This document shows positions 18,634 to 27,367 of a stretch of 64,000 bases of DNA, in pieces. The translations under genes were made by a program, and so were the position numbers. How positions within the stretch are numbered: the stretch's first letter is position 1; each line of letters starts with the position of its first letter. The stretch is from Flavobacteria bacterium GWA2_35_26 (GTDB lineage Bacteria; Bacteroidota; Bacteroidia; Flavobacteriales; Flavobacteriaceae). The stretch is taken from contig MGWH01000004.1 of the NCBI GenBank assembly GCA_001800905.1, positions 1 to 64,000 of the forward strand, in the 5' to 3' direction. The notes under the pieces were generated by a model that saw only the letters and a program-made list of their open reading frames with translations, was not told where the DNA came from and made no database searches.

Positions 18634-18825
18634 TTAAGCAGCGAATAACGCAGCGAAACCAATACCTTCAATAAGTGCAGCTGCAATAAGCATAGCTGTT
18701 TGGATTTTTCCTGAAGCTTCTGGTTGACGTGCAATTGCGTCCATTGCTGAACCACCAATTTTACCAATACCTAAACCTGCTCCGATTACAATCAATCCTG
18801 CTCCTACAATAGTTGGAATTTGCAT
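18634..18825 (-). CDS. atpE: F0 ATP synthase c subunit
   Basis: The 63-residue hairpin of two membrane helices forms the rotor ring. Helix 1 is glycine-rich (GAGLIVIGAGLGIGKIGG), the loop is ARQPE, and helix 2 carries the ion-binding Glu in AALIEGIGF. The sodium-type Gln in helix 1 and Ser/Thr after the Glu are not seen, so proton coupling is expected. It is flanked on both sides by intercistronic hairpins, unlike the tight atpF-atpH junction. Confidence 0.96.
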   Translation of the reverse strand: MQIPTIVGAGLIVIGAGLGIGKIGGSAMDAIARQPEASGKIQTAMLIAAALIEGIGFAALFAA

Positions 18826-18862
18826 AATATATATATTAAAAATTAAACATTCTTATTTATTT

Positions 18863-18910
18863 GCCAGCGCGCCTACTGGCTCCTCGCATAAAATGTCCAC
18901 TGGACATTTT
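18863..18910 (-). repeat. Two hairpins between atpB and atpE
   Basis: A palindrome AAAATGTCCA (18890-18899) / TGGACATTTT (18901-18910) touches the atpB stop codon. Next to it, toward atpE, lies a GC-rich hairpin GCCAG (18863-18867) / CTGGC (18876-18880). Together they may act as a processing site or partial attenuator upstream of atpE. Confidence 0.65.
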
Positions 18911-20010
18911 TAATGATGCTCGGCCCCTTCGTGGTGGTGTTCTTCGTTTCCGGCCCCAAAATACAAAGCAGACAACATTGTGAAAATATACGCTTGTAAA
19001 AACGCTACTAATATTTCAAGGATAGAAAGTGCAAATGCCAATCCAAATGACAAAGTGCTTCCGATCCAGCTTTTAAATATAAACATCAAACCAATGATGC
19101 TCATTAATACTACGTGTCCAGCTAAGATATTAGCATACAAACGAATCATTAATGAAAATGGCTTAATAACTGTTCCCAATAATTCAATTGGAGCTAAAAT
19201 AAATTTCATTGGTGTTGGCACGCCTGGCATCCAGAAAATGTGTGCCCAATAATTTTTATTAGCCGAGAAAGTAGTAATTAAATAAGTCAATAGCGCTAAC
19301 GATGCTGTTATAGCGATGTTACCTGTTACGTTAAATCCTAGTGGAGTTAATCCTAAAATATTCAAGAAAAACACAAAGAAAAATATAGTAAGCAAGTAGC
19401 TCATGTATTTTTTGTAGTTTTTCTCTCCAATGTTTGGAATCGCAATTTCGTCTCTTACATACAAAACCAATGGCTCAAAGAAACGTCCTGCTCCTGATGC
19501 AATACCACCATTTTTAGCATACGATTTTGCCAAACGGCTGAATATTATAAACATTAAAATTGATACGAATAAAATCCCAACTACACTTTTAGTAATAGAT
19601 AAATCTAAAGGTTGAACGTTTGTTGGGTGACCGTGCTCTTCAGTTAATTTTCCCGAAGCGTCTGTTTTGTATATTTTTTCGTGGTGAATTACGTAGTAGT
19701 TTCCGTTGTGTTCTGCTACTTTTTCTCCGTGGTGAAATTCGCTAGAAGAAAAAACTTGCAATCCATTATCCCATAAAATAATTGGTAATGAGAAACCGTT
19801 GTGCTCTCCAGATTCTTTATCTGCATTGAAAGTAAAGTCGTGAGCGTCAAGTAAGTGGTGATTAATAAACTCTTTTATTTCCGATTTAACATCTGTAGAT
19901 TCTGTAGGAGTTGCTTCTTTTTCCTCAGTTGGGTTAGCAAAGCTTACAAAAGGAAGAATTGCTACTAAAGCTACAAGTATAAATTTAAGTGGTTTGTTTG
20001 AAATCACCAT
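18910..20010 (-). CDS. atpB: F0 ATP synthase a subunit
   Basis: Membrane stator subunit with the proton half-channels. The essential Arg lies in MIRLYANILAGHVVLMS. The protein has a cleavable-looking signal peptide (PLKFILVALVAILPFVSFA), a charged extension of about 110 residues probably outside the membrane, then the usual five or more helices, and a His-rich C-terminus (EEHHHEGAEHH). The long N-terminal part is common in Bacteroidota. I chose the ATG at 20010 because the only earlier start (20058) is a TTG and lies inside the promoter. It has its own promoter downstream of DUF6168. Confidence 0.95.
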   Translation of the reverse strand: MVISNKPLKFILVALVAILPFVSFANPTEEKEATPTESTDVKSEIKEFINHHLLDAHDFTFNADKESGEHNGFSLPIILWDNGLQVFSSSEFHHGEKVAEHNGNYYVIHHEKIYKTDASGKLTEEHGHPTNVQPLDLSITKSVVGILFVSILMFIIFSRLAKSYAKNGGIASGAGRFFEPLVLYVRDEIAIPNIGEKNYKKYMSYLLTIFFFVFFLNILGLTPLGFNVTGNIAITASLALLTYLITTFSANKNYWAHIFWMPGVPTPMKFILAPIELLGTVIKPFSLMIRLYANILAGHVVLMSIIGLMFIFKSWIGSTLSFGLAFALSILEILVAFLQAYIFTMLSALYFGAGNEEHHHEGAEHH

Positions 20011-20055
20011 AACAGTTAAATATCTTCGTTTATTTTGGTTTCTAAAATTTAGGTG

Positions 20056-20083
20056 CAAAGGTACATTTTTTATTAATATTCAA
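20056..20083 (-). promoter_or_regulatory. Promoter of atpB
   Basis: On the minus strand TTG at 20083-20081, 17-base spacer, then a consensus TACCTTTG at 20063-20056. The expected transcript start is about 40 bases before the atpB ATG at 20010, so the main ATPase genes can be transcribed independently of the upstream sprE-bactofilin-atpZ genes. Confidence 0.7.
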
Positions 20084-20132
20084 AAGAATATAAAAATTAT
20101 TTTTCGTCTAAATTGACACTTATATAGGTCTT

Positions 20133-20546
20133 TTATTGTTTTTCGTTTAATATCCGTATTGTTACTACGGTTTCAATTGCTAAAAATACAATAAACATCA
20201 CAAAAAAATTAGTTTTTTCAATAGACGCACTGAAGGCGGTGCTTTTTAAAATAGGCCGTACCAAAAGGAAGCAAATCAACATTTTTAAAGTGGTGACAAT
20301 TAAAAATGACATGCCTAATAAATCAAAATTACGAGAGCGTACTCGGAATACAATCGCCATCAAAACTATAGAGAATACTCCAAAAAAAAGATACAAGCTA
20401 ACTAGCGAATATGAAAAAGAGTCTTGGGCAATTCCTGTCGAGTCAAAAACAAATTGATGAACAAGATACGAGAGGGACAATAACGCAATCCAAAACACAA
20501 GTCCTAGTTTTTGTCGTTTGGAGGTTTTATACAAAAGAAAGTTCAA
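20133..20546 (-). CDS. DUF6168 family membrane protein
   Basis: The 137-residue protein has four predicted membrane helices (about 14-32, 46-66, 75-96, 110-130), typical of DUF6168, a flavobacterial family found just upstream of atpB. Its position matches that of AtpI-like accessory proteins, so a role in ATPase assembly is plausible but unproven. The start is a TTG overlapping the atpZ stop (TTGA, four bases); there is no alternative ATG that keeps the first helix. Confidence 0.8.
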   Translation of the reverse strand: MNFLLYKTSKRQKLGLVFWIALLSLSYLVHQFVFDSTGIAQDSFSYSLVSLYLFFGVFSIVLMAIVFRVRSRNFDLLGMSFLIVTTLKMLICFLLVRPILKSTAFSASIEKTNFFVMFIVFLAIETVVTIRILNEKQ

Positions 20547-20776
20547 TTGGAATCAGATTTATTAATATCATTTACTTGTCGGATCGTATTGTATAGCGCT
20601 AAAAAAACGCCGAGTAATAAAACTACTTTGTGGTAATAAAAAATAGTGTTGGGATGTTTGTCGTCAAGCCAAGCTCCTAAATAGGAAAACAAAAAAATAA
20701 TAACTCCCATTTGAATGGGAATATTAATCAACGCTAACCATTTGTTGAATGGTTTTTTGTCTTTATTGTTCTCCAT
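20543..20776 (-). CDS. AtpZ/AtpI family protein
   Basis: The 77-residue protein has two membrane helices (about 17-35 and 47-63) separated by a short loop, the AtpZ/AtpI layout (GVIIFLFSYLGAWLDDKHPN). In other bacteria such proteins help assemble the c ring or assist magnesium supply for F-ATPase. It starts inside the bactofilin gene (14-base overlap) and overlaps DUF6168 by four bases, so the three are translationally coupled upstream of atpB. Confidence 0.88.
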   Translation of the reverse strand: MENNKDKKPFNKWLALINIPIQMGVIIFLFSYLGAWLDDKHPNTIFYYHKVVLLLGVFLALYNTIRQVNDINKSDSN

Positions 20777-21146
20777 TAGTTGTTGTTGGCGGATTGGTTT
20801 TCATGGTACAAGTTGCGCTAAAATCGGCGCCCGGCTCAACCGATAATTTTCCTACAGTCACGTCGCCGTAAATAGTTGCTGTCGCTTTTACGTTTAACAA
20901 CTCCGCGACTTGTATTTTGCCACTATATCTTCCTTCAATGTCGGCGCTTTTACACACAATATCGCCGATGACGATTCCGGCAGGGCCAATAACAATTTTT
21001 CCTTCGCATTGAAAATTACCTGTTAATTCGCCGTCCAATCTAAAATCGGCCACAGAATAAAGATTGCCTTTTATGCGGGTTCCCTCGACGATGCGATTGG
21101 TTTTTCCTAAAAGTTCGGTGTAGGATTTTGTTTTTTTATCAAACAT
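20763..21146 (-). CDS. Bactofilin (polymer-forming cytoskeletal protein)
   Basis: The 127-residue protein has the bactofilin core: GTRIKGNLYSVADFRLDGEL followed by regularly spaced Gly/Asp/Val repeats (GKIVIGPAGIVIGDIVCKSA, KATATIYGDVTVGKLSVEPG) that form a right-handed beta helix. Bactofilins polymerise without nucleotide and organise cell shape or envelope enzymes. It lies three bases downstream of sprE and overlaps atpZ. Confidence 0.92.
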   Translation of the reverse strand: MFDKKTKSYTELLGKTNRIVEGTRIKGNLYSVADFRLDGELTGNFQCEGKIVIGPAGIVIGDIVCKSADIEGRYSGKIQVAELLNVKATATIYGDVTVGKLSVEPGADFSATCTMKTNPPTTTNGEQ

Positions 21147-21149
21147 AAT

Positions 21150-23747
21150 TTACTGTTTTTTCGAGGCTAAATAAATCTCCAAGTTTTTTTTGATATGGAT
21201 TACTTTATAATTATCACTAGATATGATAATGGCAGGCTGAGTAATCGTATACTGCTTATTTGCCTTCATATAATTGATAATATCATTAGCATATGCCTCC
21301 GATTTTATATTGTGTATCACCAAGAAATTTTCTTTTTCAGTGTACACATCATACGAATACGAGCGTTTCTGGATTTTTTCCTTCTCAATAAATTTTTTGA
21401 TTTTTTCTTCAATTTCTTTCGTCAAAGGGTCAGACTGTATCCCTACTTTAAAAAGTATTTTCCAGCTTTTGGCTGTTGTGGTAAAGTCAATTTTTTCTAA
21501 ACTAGGTATTTGATTGCTCAAAAGATCTTTTGCTTGTTTGCCTTCGTCGGTGTTTGGATATTGCTCAGCAACTTCTTCCAGCGCTTTTTTATAAACAGCT
21601 ACTCCAAATAATTTTGCTTGCGTATTGGCTCGTAATAATTCTAATTTTGGGAGAATTTCGTCGCCAGAAAATTGAATAATTGCAGTATTTAATTTTTCTA
21701 AAAGAGACACAAACTGTTCTTTTTTAAATAACTCATAGAATTGATTGTACGTTTTGTCAGGACTATCTATATTCAAATTATCGGTCTCGGCGTTATTGAT
21801 TATTTGCGCATATCGTGACTCTGGAAATTGTGAAAGAATGCGAATTTTCATTGCCGCTGCTTTTGTATTATCCGTAGTTTGATATATTTTATACAAATTA
21901 TACATCGTTGGCAACACTACTTTTTCAGCTGGATTTTGTTCCAATATCTTTTCTAATTTGGCGGCTGCCAAAGCATATTCTTTGAACTTTTCTTTGTAAA
22001 TGATCCCAAGTTGATAGTAGGCAAAATTGCGTTCTTGGTTAATGCTGTCGATTACTTTTTGGTCTGTAGGAATTTGATCCAAATAATAGGCAACTGCGTA
22101 TTTATCATTCGTTTTTTCGATTGTTTTTTGTTTGATGTCAGCCCCAACCACCAGATCATCTGTCGTTGCTGAAATGGAAACATCTCCTGCCGTTGTAGTA
22201 ATTCTCCAATTTCCATTCGGACTGCGTTTTCCCCAATTTTTCTTAAATTCCAATTGGCCAAATGCCACCGTAGAAGGGGTATAAAAATAGAAGGAAGATG
22301 CTGCATTTCCAACATCTGATTTAGGAAGATTGCGAACAGGAACATTTGGTTTTATGAATGTTTGATCAGCGGGTAGGGTGTTTCCAGATCGCTCAAAATT
22401 AGCCATCGCTTCTTGTTGCTTTTTAGCCAATAGCTGTTGTTTTTCTTCCGCTTTTTTAAGTGATTCAATATGATTGCCAAAATAAACAATGCGATCCGAA
22501 TCAGATAGATCGACCACTCTTAAAATACTATCATTCGTGTGTGCTAATGCATCGTACTTGATCACATCGTCCAAATTTTTTCTCACTTTTTCAATTTGAA
22601 GATACTCTCTAGTATTCTTGTCTAGCTTCACTAATGTGCTGTCATAATATTTAGCAGCCAAAGGAAATTCGGCGCTTTTGAAATACATATTTCCCAAGTT
22701 TCTGTAATTAGAAACGGCCAAATAGGTATTGTCTTTTATTAATTTTAAAGAGCGATTATAATTTTTTAAAGCCAATTCTGGATCGTTGCTTTTGTCATAA
22801 AACACTCCTATTTGGTGATAAATCAAATCCAAAAAAGGGCGGTTTTCTCGGTTGTCAACCAATTGGGTAAACATTTTGGTTAGTTCCTCTTTATTGCCGT
22901 TTTGAAAATCAAATAATTGTGCTTTTTTAGCATACGCCTGAATCACATATTCTCTATCTGCTTTGCGATGCATGTCAATTACAGATTGGAAACTCAATAG
23001 CGCACTGTCTTTTTTGCCTAATTCTTCGTACAACTGGCCCAAAATAAATCGATAACGTGCTTTTTCCGTGTTAATCGAAGTTAGCTCTTGTGCTATTTTC
23101 AATTTGGCCACCGCGCTGTCCTTTTCTTCCAAATTCAAAAAGGCTTCTGCTAAAACCGCATTGGCATTAGCCACATAGTGCGCCTTCATTTTAAAATCCA
23201 TAAGAAGTTTTGAAAGATTTTTTATGACCAAAGCGTCGTTACCCAATCGCATATTGGTTTTTTCGCGCCAAATTTTAGCTTCGAAGTTTTTATTGCTATT
23301 CGGGTTTTTATATAAAATATAATTGAACGCATCCAAGGCAGGAATATAACGCTGGCTAAAATACCGCGCTTTTCCGAGCATTAAATACGCTTCGTCGGTT
23401 TGAGAATTGCGCTCTCGCCCGTCTATATTCATGGAGTGTTTTTGAATCGCCTTAGTGGCTTTTGTTTCGGCCAAATCAAAATTAACATTTTTGGTAGTGT
23501 CATTGATCGACCCGTCAGACAACTCCATTTTTTCGACCGGCAATCGCTTCCAAAAATTATTTTTGCTTTTTGCGTTAATGTCGGCAACGCCTTTATCAAA
23601 ACCAATTCCTCCGTTGTATAAGATGTTGTTTTGGGTAGTCATCGCATGGTAATTGCGCGATACAAACGAATCTTTCTTAGTGGAACAAGCCACCAAAACT
23701 AGTAAGGTAATTAAACTAAGTGTATATGGAGAGCGGTTGATTTTCAA
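21150..23747 (-). CDS. sprE: SprE/PorW-type lipoprotein of gliding motility and type IX secretion
   Basis: The 865-residue lipoprotein has a lipobox (LLVLVAC, Cys21) and many tetratricopeptide repeats from about residue 110 to 400 and again around 570-740. Length and layout match SprE of Flavobacterium johnsoniae and PorW of Porphyromonas gingivalis, which connect the secretion complex with the motor/periplasmic part and are needed for gliding and export of surface proteins. The adhesin at 1-5947 is a plausible substrate class. The start is a TTG at 23747: the upstream frame hits a stop without an ATG, and the next ATG would remove the lipobox. First gene of the sprE-bactofilin-atpZ-DUF6168 run. 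Confidence 0.88.
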   Translation of the reverse strand: MKINRSPYTLSLITLLVLVACSTKKDSFVSRNYHAMTTQNNILYNGGIGFDKGVADINAKSKNNFWKRLPVEKMELSDGSINDTTKNVNFDLAETKATKAIQKHSMNIDGRERNSQTDEAYLMLGKARYFSQRYIPALDAFNYILYKNPNSNKNFEAKIWREKTNMRLGNDALVIKNLSKLLMDFKMKAHYVANANAVLAEAFLNLEEKDSAVAKLKIAQELTSINTEKARYRFILGQLYEELGKKDSALLSFQSVIDMHRKADREYVIQAYAKKAQLFDFQNGNKEELTKMFTQLVDNRENRPFLDLIYHQIGVFYDKSNDPELALKNYNRSLKLIKDNTYLAVSNYRNLGNMYFKSAEFPLAAKYYDSTLVKLDKNTREYLQIEKVRKNLDDVIKYDALAHTNDSILRVVDLSDSDRIVYFGNHIESLKKAEEKQQLLAKKQQEAMANFERSGNTLPADQTFIKPNVPVRNLPKSDVGNAASSFYFYTPSTVAFGQLEFKKNWGKRSPNGNWRITTTAGDVSISATTDDLVVGADIKQKTIEKTNDKYAVAYYLDQIPTDQKVIDSINQERNFAYYQLGIIYKEKFKEYALAAAKLEKILEQNPAEKVVLPTMYNLYKIYQTTDNTKAAAMKIRILSQFPESRYAQIINNAETDNLNIDSPDKTYNQFYELFKKEQFVSLLEKLNTAIIQFSGDEILPKLELLRANTQAKLFGVAVYKKALEEVAEQYPNTDEGKQAKDLLSNQIPSLEKIDFTTTAKSWKILFKVGIQSDPLTKEIEEKIKKFIEKEKIQKRSYSYDVYTEKENFLVIHNIKSEAYANDIINYMKANKQYTITQPAIIISSDNYKVIHIKKNLEIYLASKKQ

Positions 23748-23833
23748 TTGAAACAGTTTATAGCTTTAACTTCTATACATTAGATTTAGTATACAGAGAG
23801 GTAAAATTACGTTTCTTTTTGAAATACCGAAAC

Positions 23834-24529
23834 TTATACCGCGAAAAAGGCCTCGAGTTCTTTCAGCGTTTCGTCAGAAGTTACAATGTCTTTAACCACT
23901 TCGCCTTTGTTTAGTGCTACAATTCTATCACACACTTCCACAGTATGTTGTAAGTCATGACTCGAAACCAAAATCGTCACTTGCGGATTTTCACTTAGTT
24001 CTTTGATTATTTTTTTTAAACGATTGACTGTAGTGGGATCTAAATTAGCAAACGGCTCGTCTAAAACTACGACTTCCGGATTGCCTATCAATGTAGCAAT
24101 AATGCCTACTTTTTTCTGATTCCCTTTAGATAAATCGCGCAAATATTTTTTGTTGTTCAAAATTTCGCCGTTAAAAAACTCTTCATGTTTTGATAAAAGC
24201 GCATCTACATCTGCTTTGTTTTGACCGCGTAAATCACCAATGAAATAGAAATATTCTTCAGGAGTTAAGTAGCCAATTAAGAAGCTTTCGTCTAAGAAAG
24301 AGGCGGTAAAGGATTTCCAATTTTCGCTAGTATGTACCGGGATTTCGTTGTTGATGATCGCTCCAGTTGTGGGTTGGATTAAATCCAAAAGTAAACTGAA
24401 AAAGGTAGTTTTTCCAGCGCCATTATTTCCTACTAATCCAAAACTTTGCCCTTTTGGAATGCTTAAATTATCGATTTGTAAAACGGTTGTTCCGTTGTAT
24501 TTTTTTGAAAGTTGATTGACTTGGATCAT
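23834..24529 (-). CDS. ABC transporter ATP-binding protein
   Basis: The 231-residue ATPase has Walker A GNNGAGKTT, a signature of the form LSKGNQKK and Walker B VVVLDEPFANLDP followed by the switch His in SSHDLQHTVE. It lies 72 bases downstream of a DUF5687 membrane gene that is its likely permease partner. Substrate and direction are unknown; the single-subunit ATPase with a separate large membrane protein suggests an exporter. Confidence 0.92.
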   Translation of the reverse strand: MIQVNQLSKKYNGTTVLQIDNLSIPKGQSFGLVGNNGAGKTTFFSLLLDLIQPTTGAIINNEIPVHTSENWKSFTASFLDESFLIGYLTPEEYFYFIGDLRGQNKADVDALLSKHEEFFNGEILNNKKYLRDLSKGNQKKVGIIATLIGNPEVVVLDEPFANLDPTTVNRLKKIIKELSENPQVTILVSSHDLQHTVEVCDRIVALNKGEVVKDIVTSDETLKELEAFFAV

Positions 24530-24601
24530 AGTGAATTAAGTTTATGAGGTTAAAGTTTATGGGTTAGAAAATGTTTATTGCTACTAACCGGAAACTGAAT
24601 T

Positions 24602-26068
24602 TTAATTATTTTGTTTGTAGGCCTGAATGGTTTTGTATTTTTCTGTTTTGTAGACTTTTTCAATTTGTGAAAAAACCCGGTCGCGTAATGCAAAACCTAT
24701 TAGTCCAGCTCCTGCCACTAAAGCCAAACCTGTATTAGGGCCTTCCATGTATTTGCCTAATGCATACAACAAAACTGGTAATACGATTTTAGGTAATGAA
24801 ATTAAAGCAGTTTGTAAGTTGAACGCTTTTTTATCGCCAAAAGCCCCTTTGCTTGAAGTTAAATCAATTGGAGTTTTAGTGTAAGCGCCCGCATACAAAA
24901 CCAAATGGGAATTGATGCCTATATTATATACAGCACCCGCCAAAATAGTCAAATAAATCTCCCATCCGAGGTAGATGTAAAAGGAAGATATAATGGTAGA
25001 AATTACTGTTGCAATCACAATTAACCACCATTTTGAGGCCAAATAGTTTTTGTATGAAATATTTTGGGTCATCATCAAAGGATAGTATTGACTGTCCCAA
25101 CTTGGTACAAACTGACCAAAAGTGAACAAAAAGCCGCCTGTAACAAAAATCCCCGCAAAAATTTGCATGACTTGTGGTTGAGACGGGTTATTAAAAAAGA
25201 TAAACCCGTAAAACAAAAACAAAATGCTCATGCCCACCGTCGTCTTAGAACGTTTGTTTCGCTTGATTAATTTAATGTCATTTTTTAAAAAGGTACCTAA
25301 AGTTCCAAACTGATTCAGCCAACTTAAATTTTCTGTTTTGGCAACAGTCGATTTAGTAGCTAATCCAGCATCGAGATACAATTGGTTTTTAAAGAAATCA
25401 TAGGTGATTTTATATAAGCCCACAAGTAATAGAAGTGGGACTAAAAATAATCCAGGACTGTGAAATAATGCTTCAAAAAAGGGTGCAGAATATTCCGTAA
25501 TATTAAAATATCCGTAATGTTGTAATCCGCCTAAAACAACTACAATTGCTAGTAAAATTCCGAATAAATTGTCTTTATTGCTAAACAATACATTGATGAA
25601 ATTATTGATGTAGACTATCGAAAACATAGCTAAATGCCAAGTAATAACGCTCTCGATTGGATGGTTTTCTATGAACAACACCACCGAAAAAGGAAGAAAG
25701 AAAAAAAGGTGCATCCAATTAAAATAAGAAAAGGCCGTTTTTCCGAGAGAAAAATGAACAATCGTACTTTTTTTAATGGGTAAAATTAGCATGGGGCGTA
25801 TATTCATTACCGGAATTTTTTGCCATAAAAAACGCAACGCTAAATCGAAAAGGAAATAATAAATCAAAAAAGTGTTGACCTGTACTAAAGGATCTAAATG
25901 GTTTTCTTTTAGTGCATAGTACAAACCAATTCCCATGGAAAGCAAGACAAATGAATACAATAATGCCACAATGGCCATAACAATTTTAATGGCGAGATTG
26001 GTTCCGAAAGAGGCCGAACGGGAAAACGATTTCCATTCTAGCGAGAGAAAATGTAGAATAAACTTCAT
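24602..26068 (-). CDS. DUF5687 family membrane protein, probable ABC permease
   Basis: The 488-residue protein has about ten to twelve hydrophobic segments and the DUF5687 N-terminus (FLSLEWKSFSRSASFGTNLAIKI split over the first helix). Families of this shape, an ABC-2-like membrane protein encoded before a lone ATPase, usually act as exporters. The partner ATPase follows in the same direction. No substrate can be named. Confidence 0.82.
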   Translation of the reverse strand: MKFILHFLSLEWKSFSRSASFGTNLAIKIVMAIVALLYSFVLLSMGIGLYYALKENHLDPLVQVNTFLIYYFLFDLALRFLWQKIPVMNIRPMLILPIKKSTIVHFSLGKTAFSYFNWMHLFFFLPFSVVLFIENHPIESVITWHLAMFSIVYINNFINVLFSNKDNLFGILLAIVVVLGGLQHYGYFNITEYSAPFFEALFHSPGLFLVPLLLLVGLYKITYDFFKNQLYLDAGLATKSTVAKTENLSWLNQFGTLGTFLKNDIKLIKRNKRSKTTVGMSILFLFYGFIFFNNPSQPQVMQIFAGIFVTGGFLFTFGQFVPSWDSQYYPLMMTQNISYKNYLASKWWLIVIATVISTIISSFYIYLGWEIYLTILAGAVYNIGINSHLVLYAGAYTKTPIDLTSSKGAFGDKKAFNLQTALISLPKIVLPVLLYALGKYMEGPNTGLALVAGAGLIGFALRDRVFSQIEKVYKTEKYKTIQAYKQNN

Positions 26069-26231
26069 TGGGTATAGATTTGGTGAATAAGTAGTTAAAA
26101 GTAATAAAAAGTTACAAATTTCAATTTTTGCATTTGAATTTTATAAATTGATTTAAATCCTATATTCCTTGACAAAAGAATTGCTATTACAAACCTGATT
26201 TTTATCATTTTCTAAAAACGCCCTAGTTTAG

Positions 26232-26239
26232 TATATTTG
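26232..26239 (+). promoter_or_regulatory. -7 element of the 2Fe-2S reductase gene
   Basis: TATATTTG at 26232-26239 is a perfect Bacteroidota -7 element. No TTG is seen at the expected -33 position. The element lies 15 bases before the ATG at 26255, so the leader is very short, and this argues against the TTG at 26237 being the start codon. Confidence 0.5.
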
Positions 26240-26254
26240 TCAAAAATTACAACT

Positions 26255-27307
26255 ATGTCTTCCTTTTTAAAATTAATTATTAAAGAAGTGAAACGCGAAA
26301 CCAAAGACGCCGTTTCGATTCTTTTTTCTGTTCCCGAAGAATTACAATCCAACTATACTTTCATTGCCGGTCAATACATTAACTTGAAATTGACATTGGA
26401 CAACCAAGAAATCCGCCGTGCTTATTCTATTTGTTCAGCGCCCCATAGTGGTGAGTTGCGCATTGCAGTGAAAGCCGTTTCAAATGGACTTTTCTCGCAG
26501 TTTGCCAATACTAAACTAAAAGCCGGTGACGTTCTTGAAGTGGGAAAACCAGAAGGAAAATTCACCTTTGAACCTCAAGCTGACCGCCAACGTAATTATG
26601 CTGCTTTTGTAGCGGGTAGCGGTGTCACTCCTGCTATTTCAATTTTGAAATCGGTTTTGAAAAACGAACCAAAAAGCACCTTTGTTTTGGTTTACGGAAA
26701 CAAATCTCCAGAAGAAACCATTTTCCACCAAGAATTGCATGATTTGCAATCGCAATATGTAGGGCGTTTATTTGTTCATTATGTGTATAGCCAAGCAAAA
26801 TCCGAAGGCGCTTTGTCTGGACGTATTGATAAAACTACCGTAAATTATATCTTGAAAGAAAAACATGCGAGTTTTAATTTTGACAAGTTCTACTTGTGTG
26901 GCCCAGAGGCAATGATTAACTCGGTTTCGGATGCTTTGAAAGAAAAAAACATCAAAGAATCAGATATTAAATTTGAATTGTTTTCGACTTCTACCAAAGA
27001 ACATACTATCGAACAATCGCTGGAAGGACATGCACAAATCACAGTGATGGTAGACGATGAAGAAACGACTTTTGAAATGTCGGCCAAACAAACCATTCTA
27101 GATGCTGCTCTAAAACAAGGCATTGATGCTCCTTATTCTTGCCAAGGCGGAATTTGCAGCAGCTGTTTAGCGCGCGTTACTGAAGGAACTGCTGAAATGA
27201 CTAAAAACTCTATCCTTTCGGAAAAAGAAGTTGCCGATGGTTTGATCCTGACCTGTCAAGCACATCCTACATCAGCATCGATTCGTGTAGATTTTGACGA
27301 CGTTTAA
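26255..27307 (+). CDS. Ferredoxin-NADP reductase-like flavoprotein with C-terminal 2Fe-2S domain
   Basis: The 350-residue protein has an FAD domain (RRAYSICSAPHSGELRIAVK, about residues 45-65), an NAD(P)H domain (AAFVAGSGVTPAISILKSVL) and a plant-type ferredoxin domain with the four Cys pattern CQGGICSSCLARV plus a final Cys in ILTCQAHP. This is the PaaE/HcaD/Hmp-reductase-like architecture, passing electrons from NAD(P)H through FAD and 2Fe-2S to a partner oxygenase or other acceptor. No phenylacetate genes are nearby, so the partner is unknown. The ATG at 26255 is preferred to the upstream TTG, which lies in the promoter. Confidence 0.9.
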   Translation: MSSFLKLIIKEVKRETKDAVSILFSVPEELQSNYTFIAGQYINLKLTLDNQEIRRAYSICSAPHSGELRIAVKAVSNGLFSQFANTKLKAGDVLEVGKPEGKFTFEPQADRQRNYAAFVAGSGVTPAISILKSVLKNEPKSTFVLVYGNKSPEETIFHQELHDLQSQYVGRLFVHYVYSQAKSEGALSGRIDKTTVNYILKEKHASFNFDKFYLCGPEAMINSVSDALKEKNIKESDIKFELFSTSTKEHTIEQSLEGHAQITVMVDDEETTFEMSAKQTILDAALKQGIDAPYSCQGGICSSCLARVTEGTAEMTKNSILSEKEVADGLILTCQAHPTSASIRVDFDDV

Positions 27308-27334
27308 TTAGAAGAATAAAGTATTGATTGATAT

Positions 27335-27367
27335 AAAAAACGAGAAGCTAATCCTTCTCGTTTTTTT
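27335..27367. terminator. Bidirectional terminator between reductase and glycosyltransferase
   Basis: CGAGAAG (27341-27347) / CTTCTCG (27354-27360) flanked by A and T runs, so it works from both strands for these convergent genes. Confidence 0.85.
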
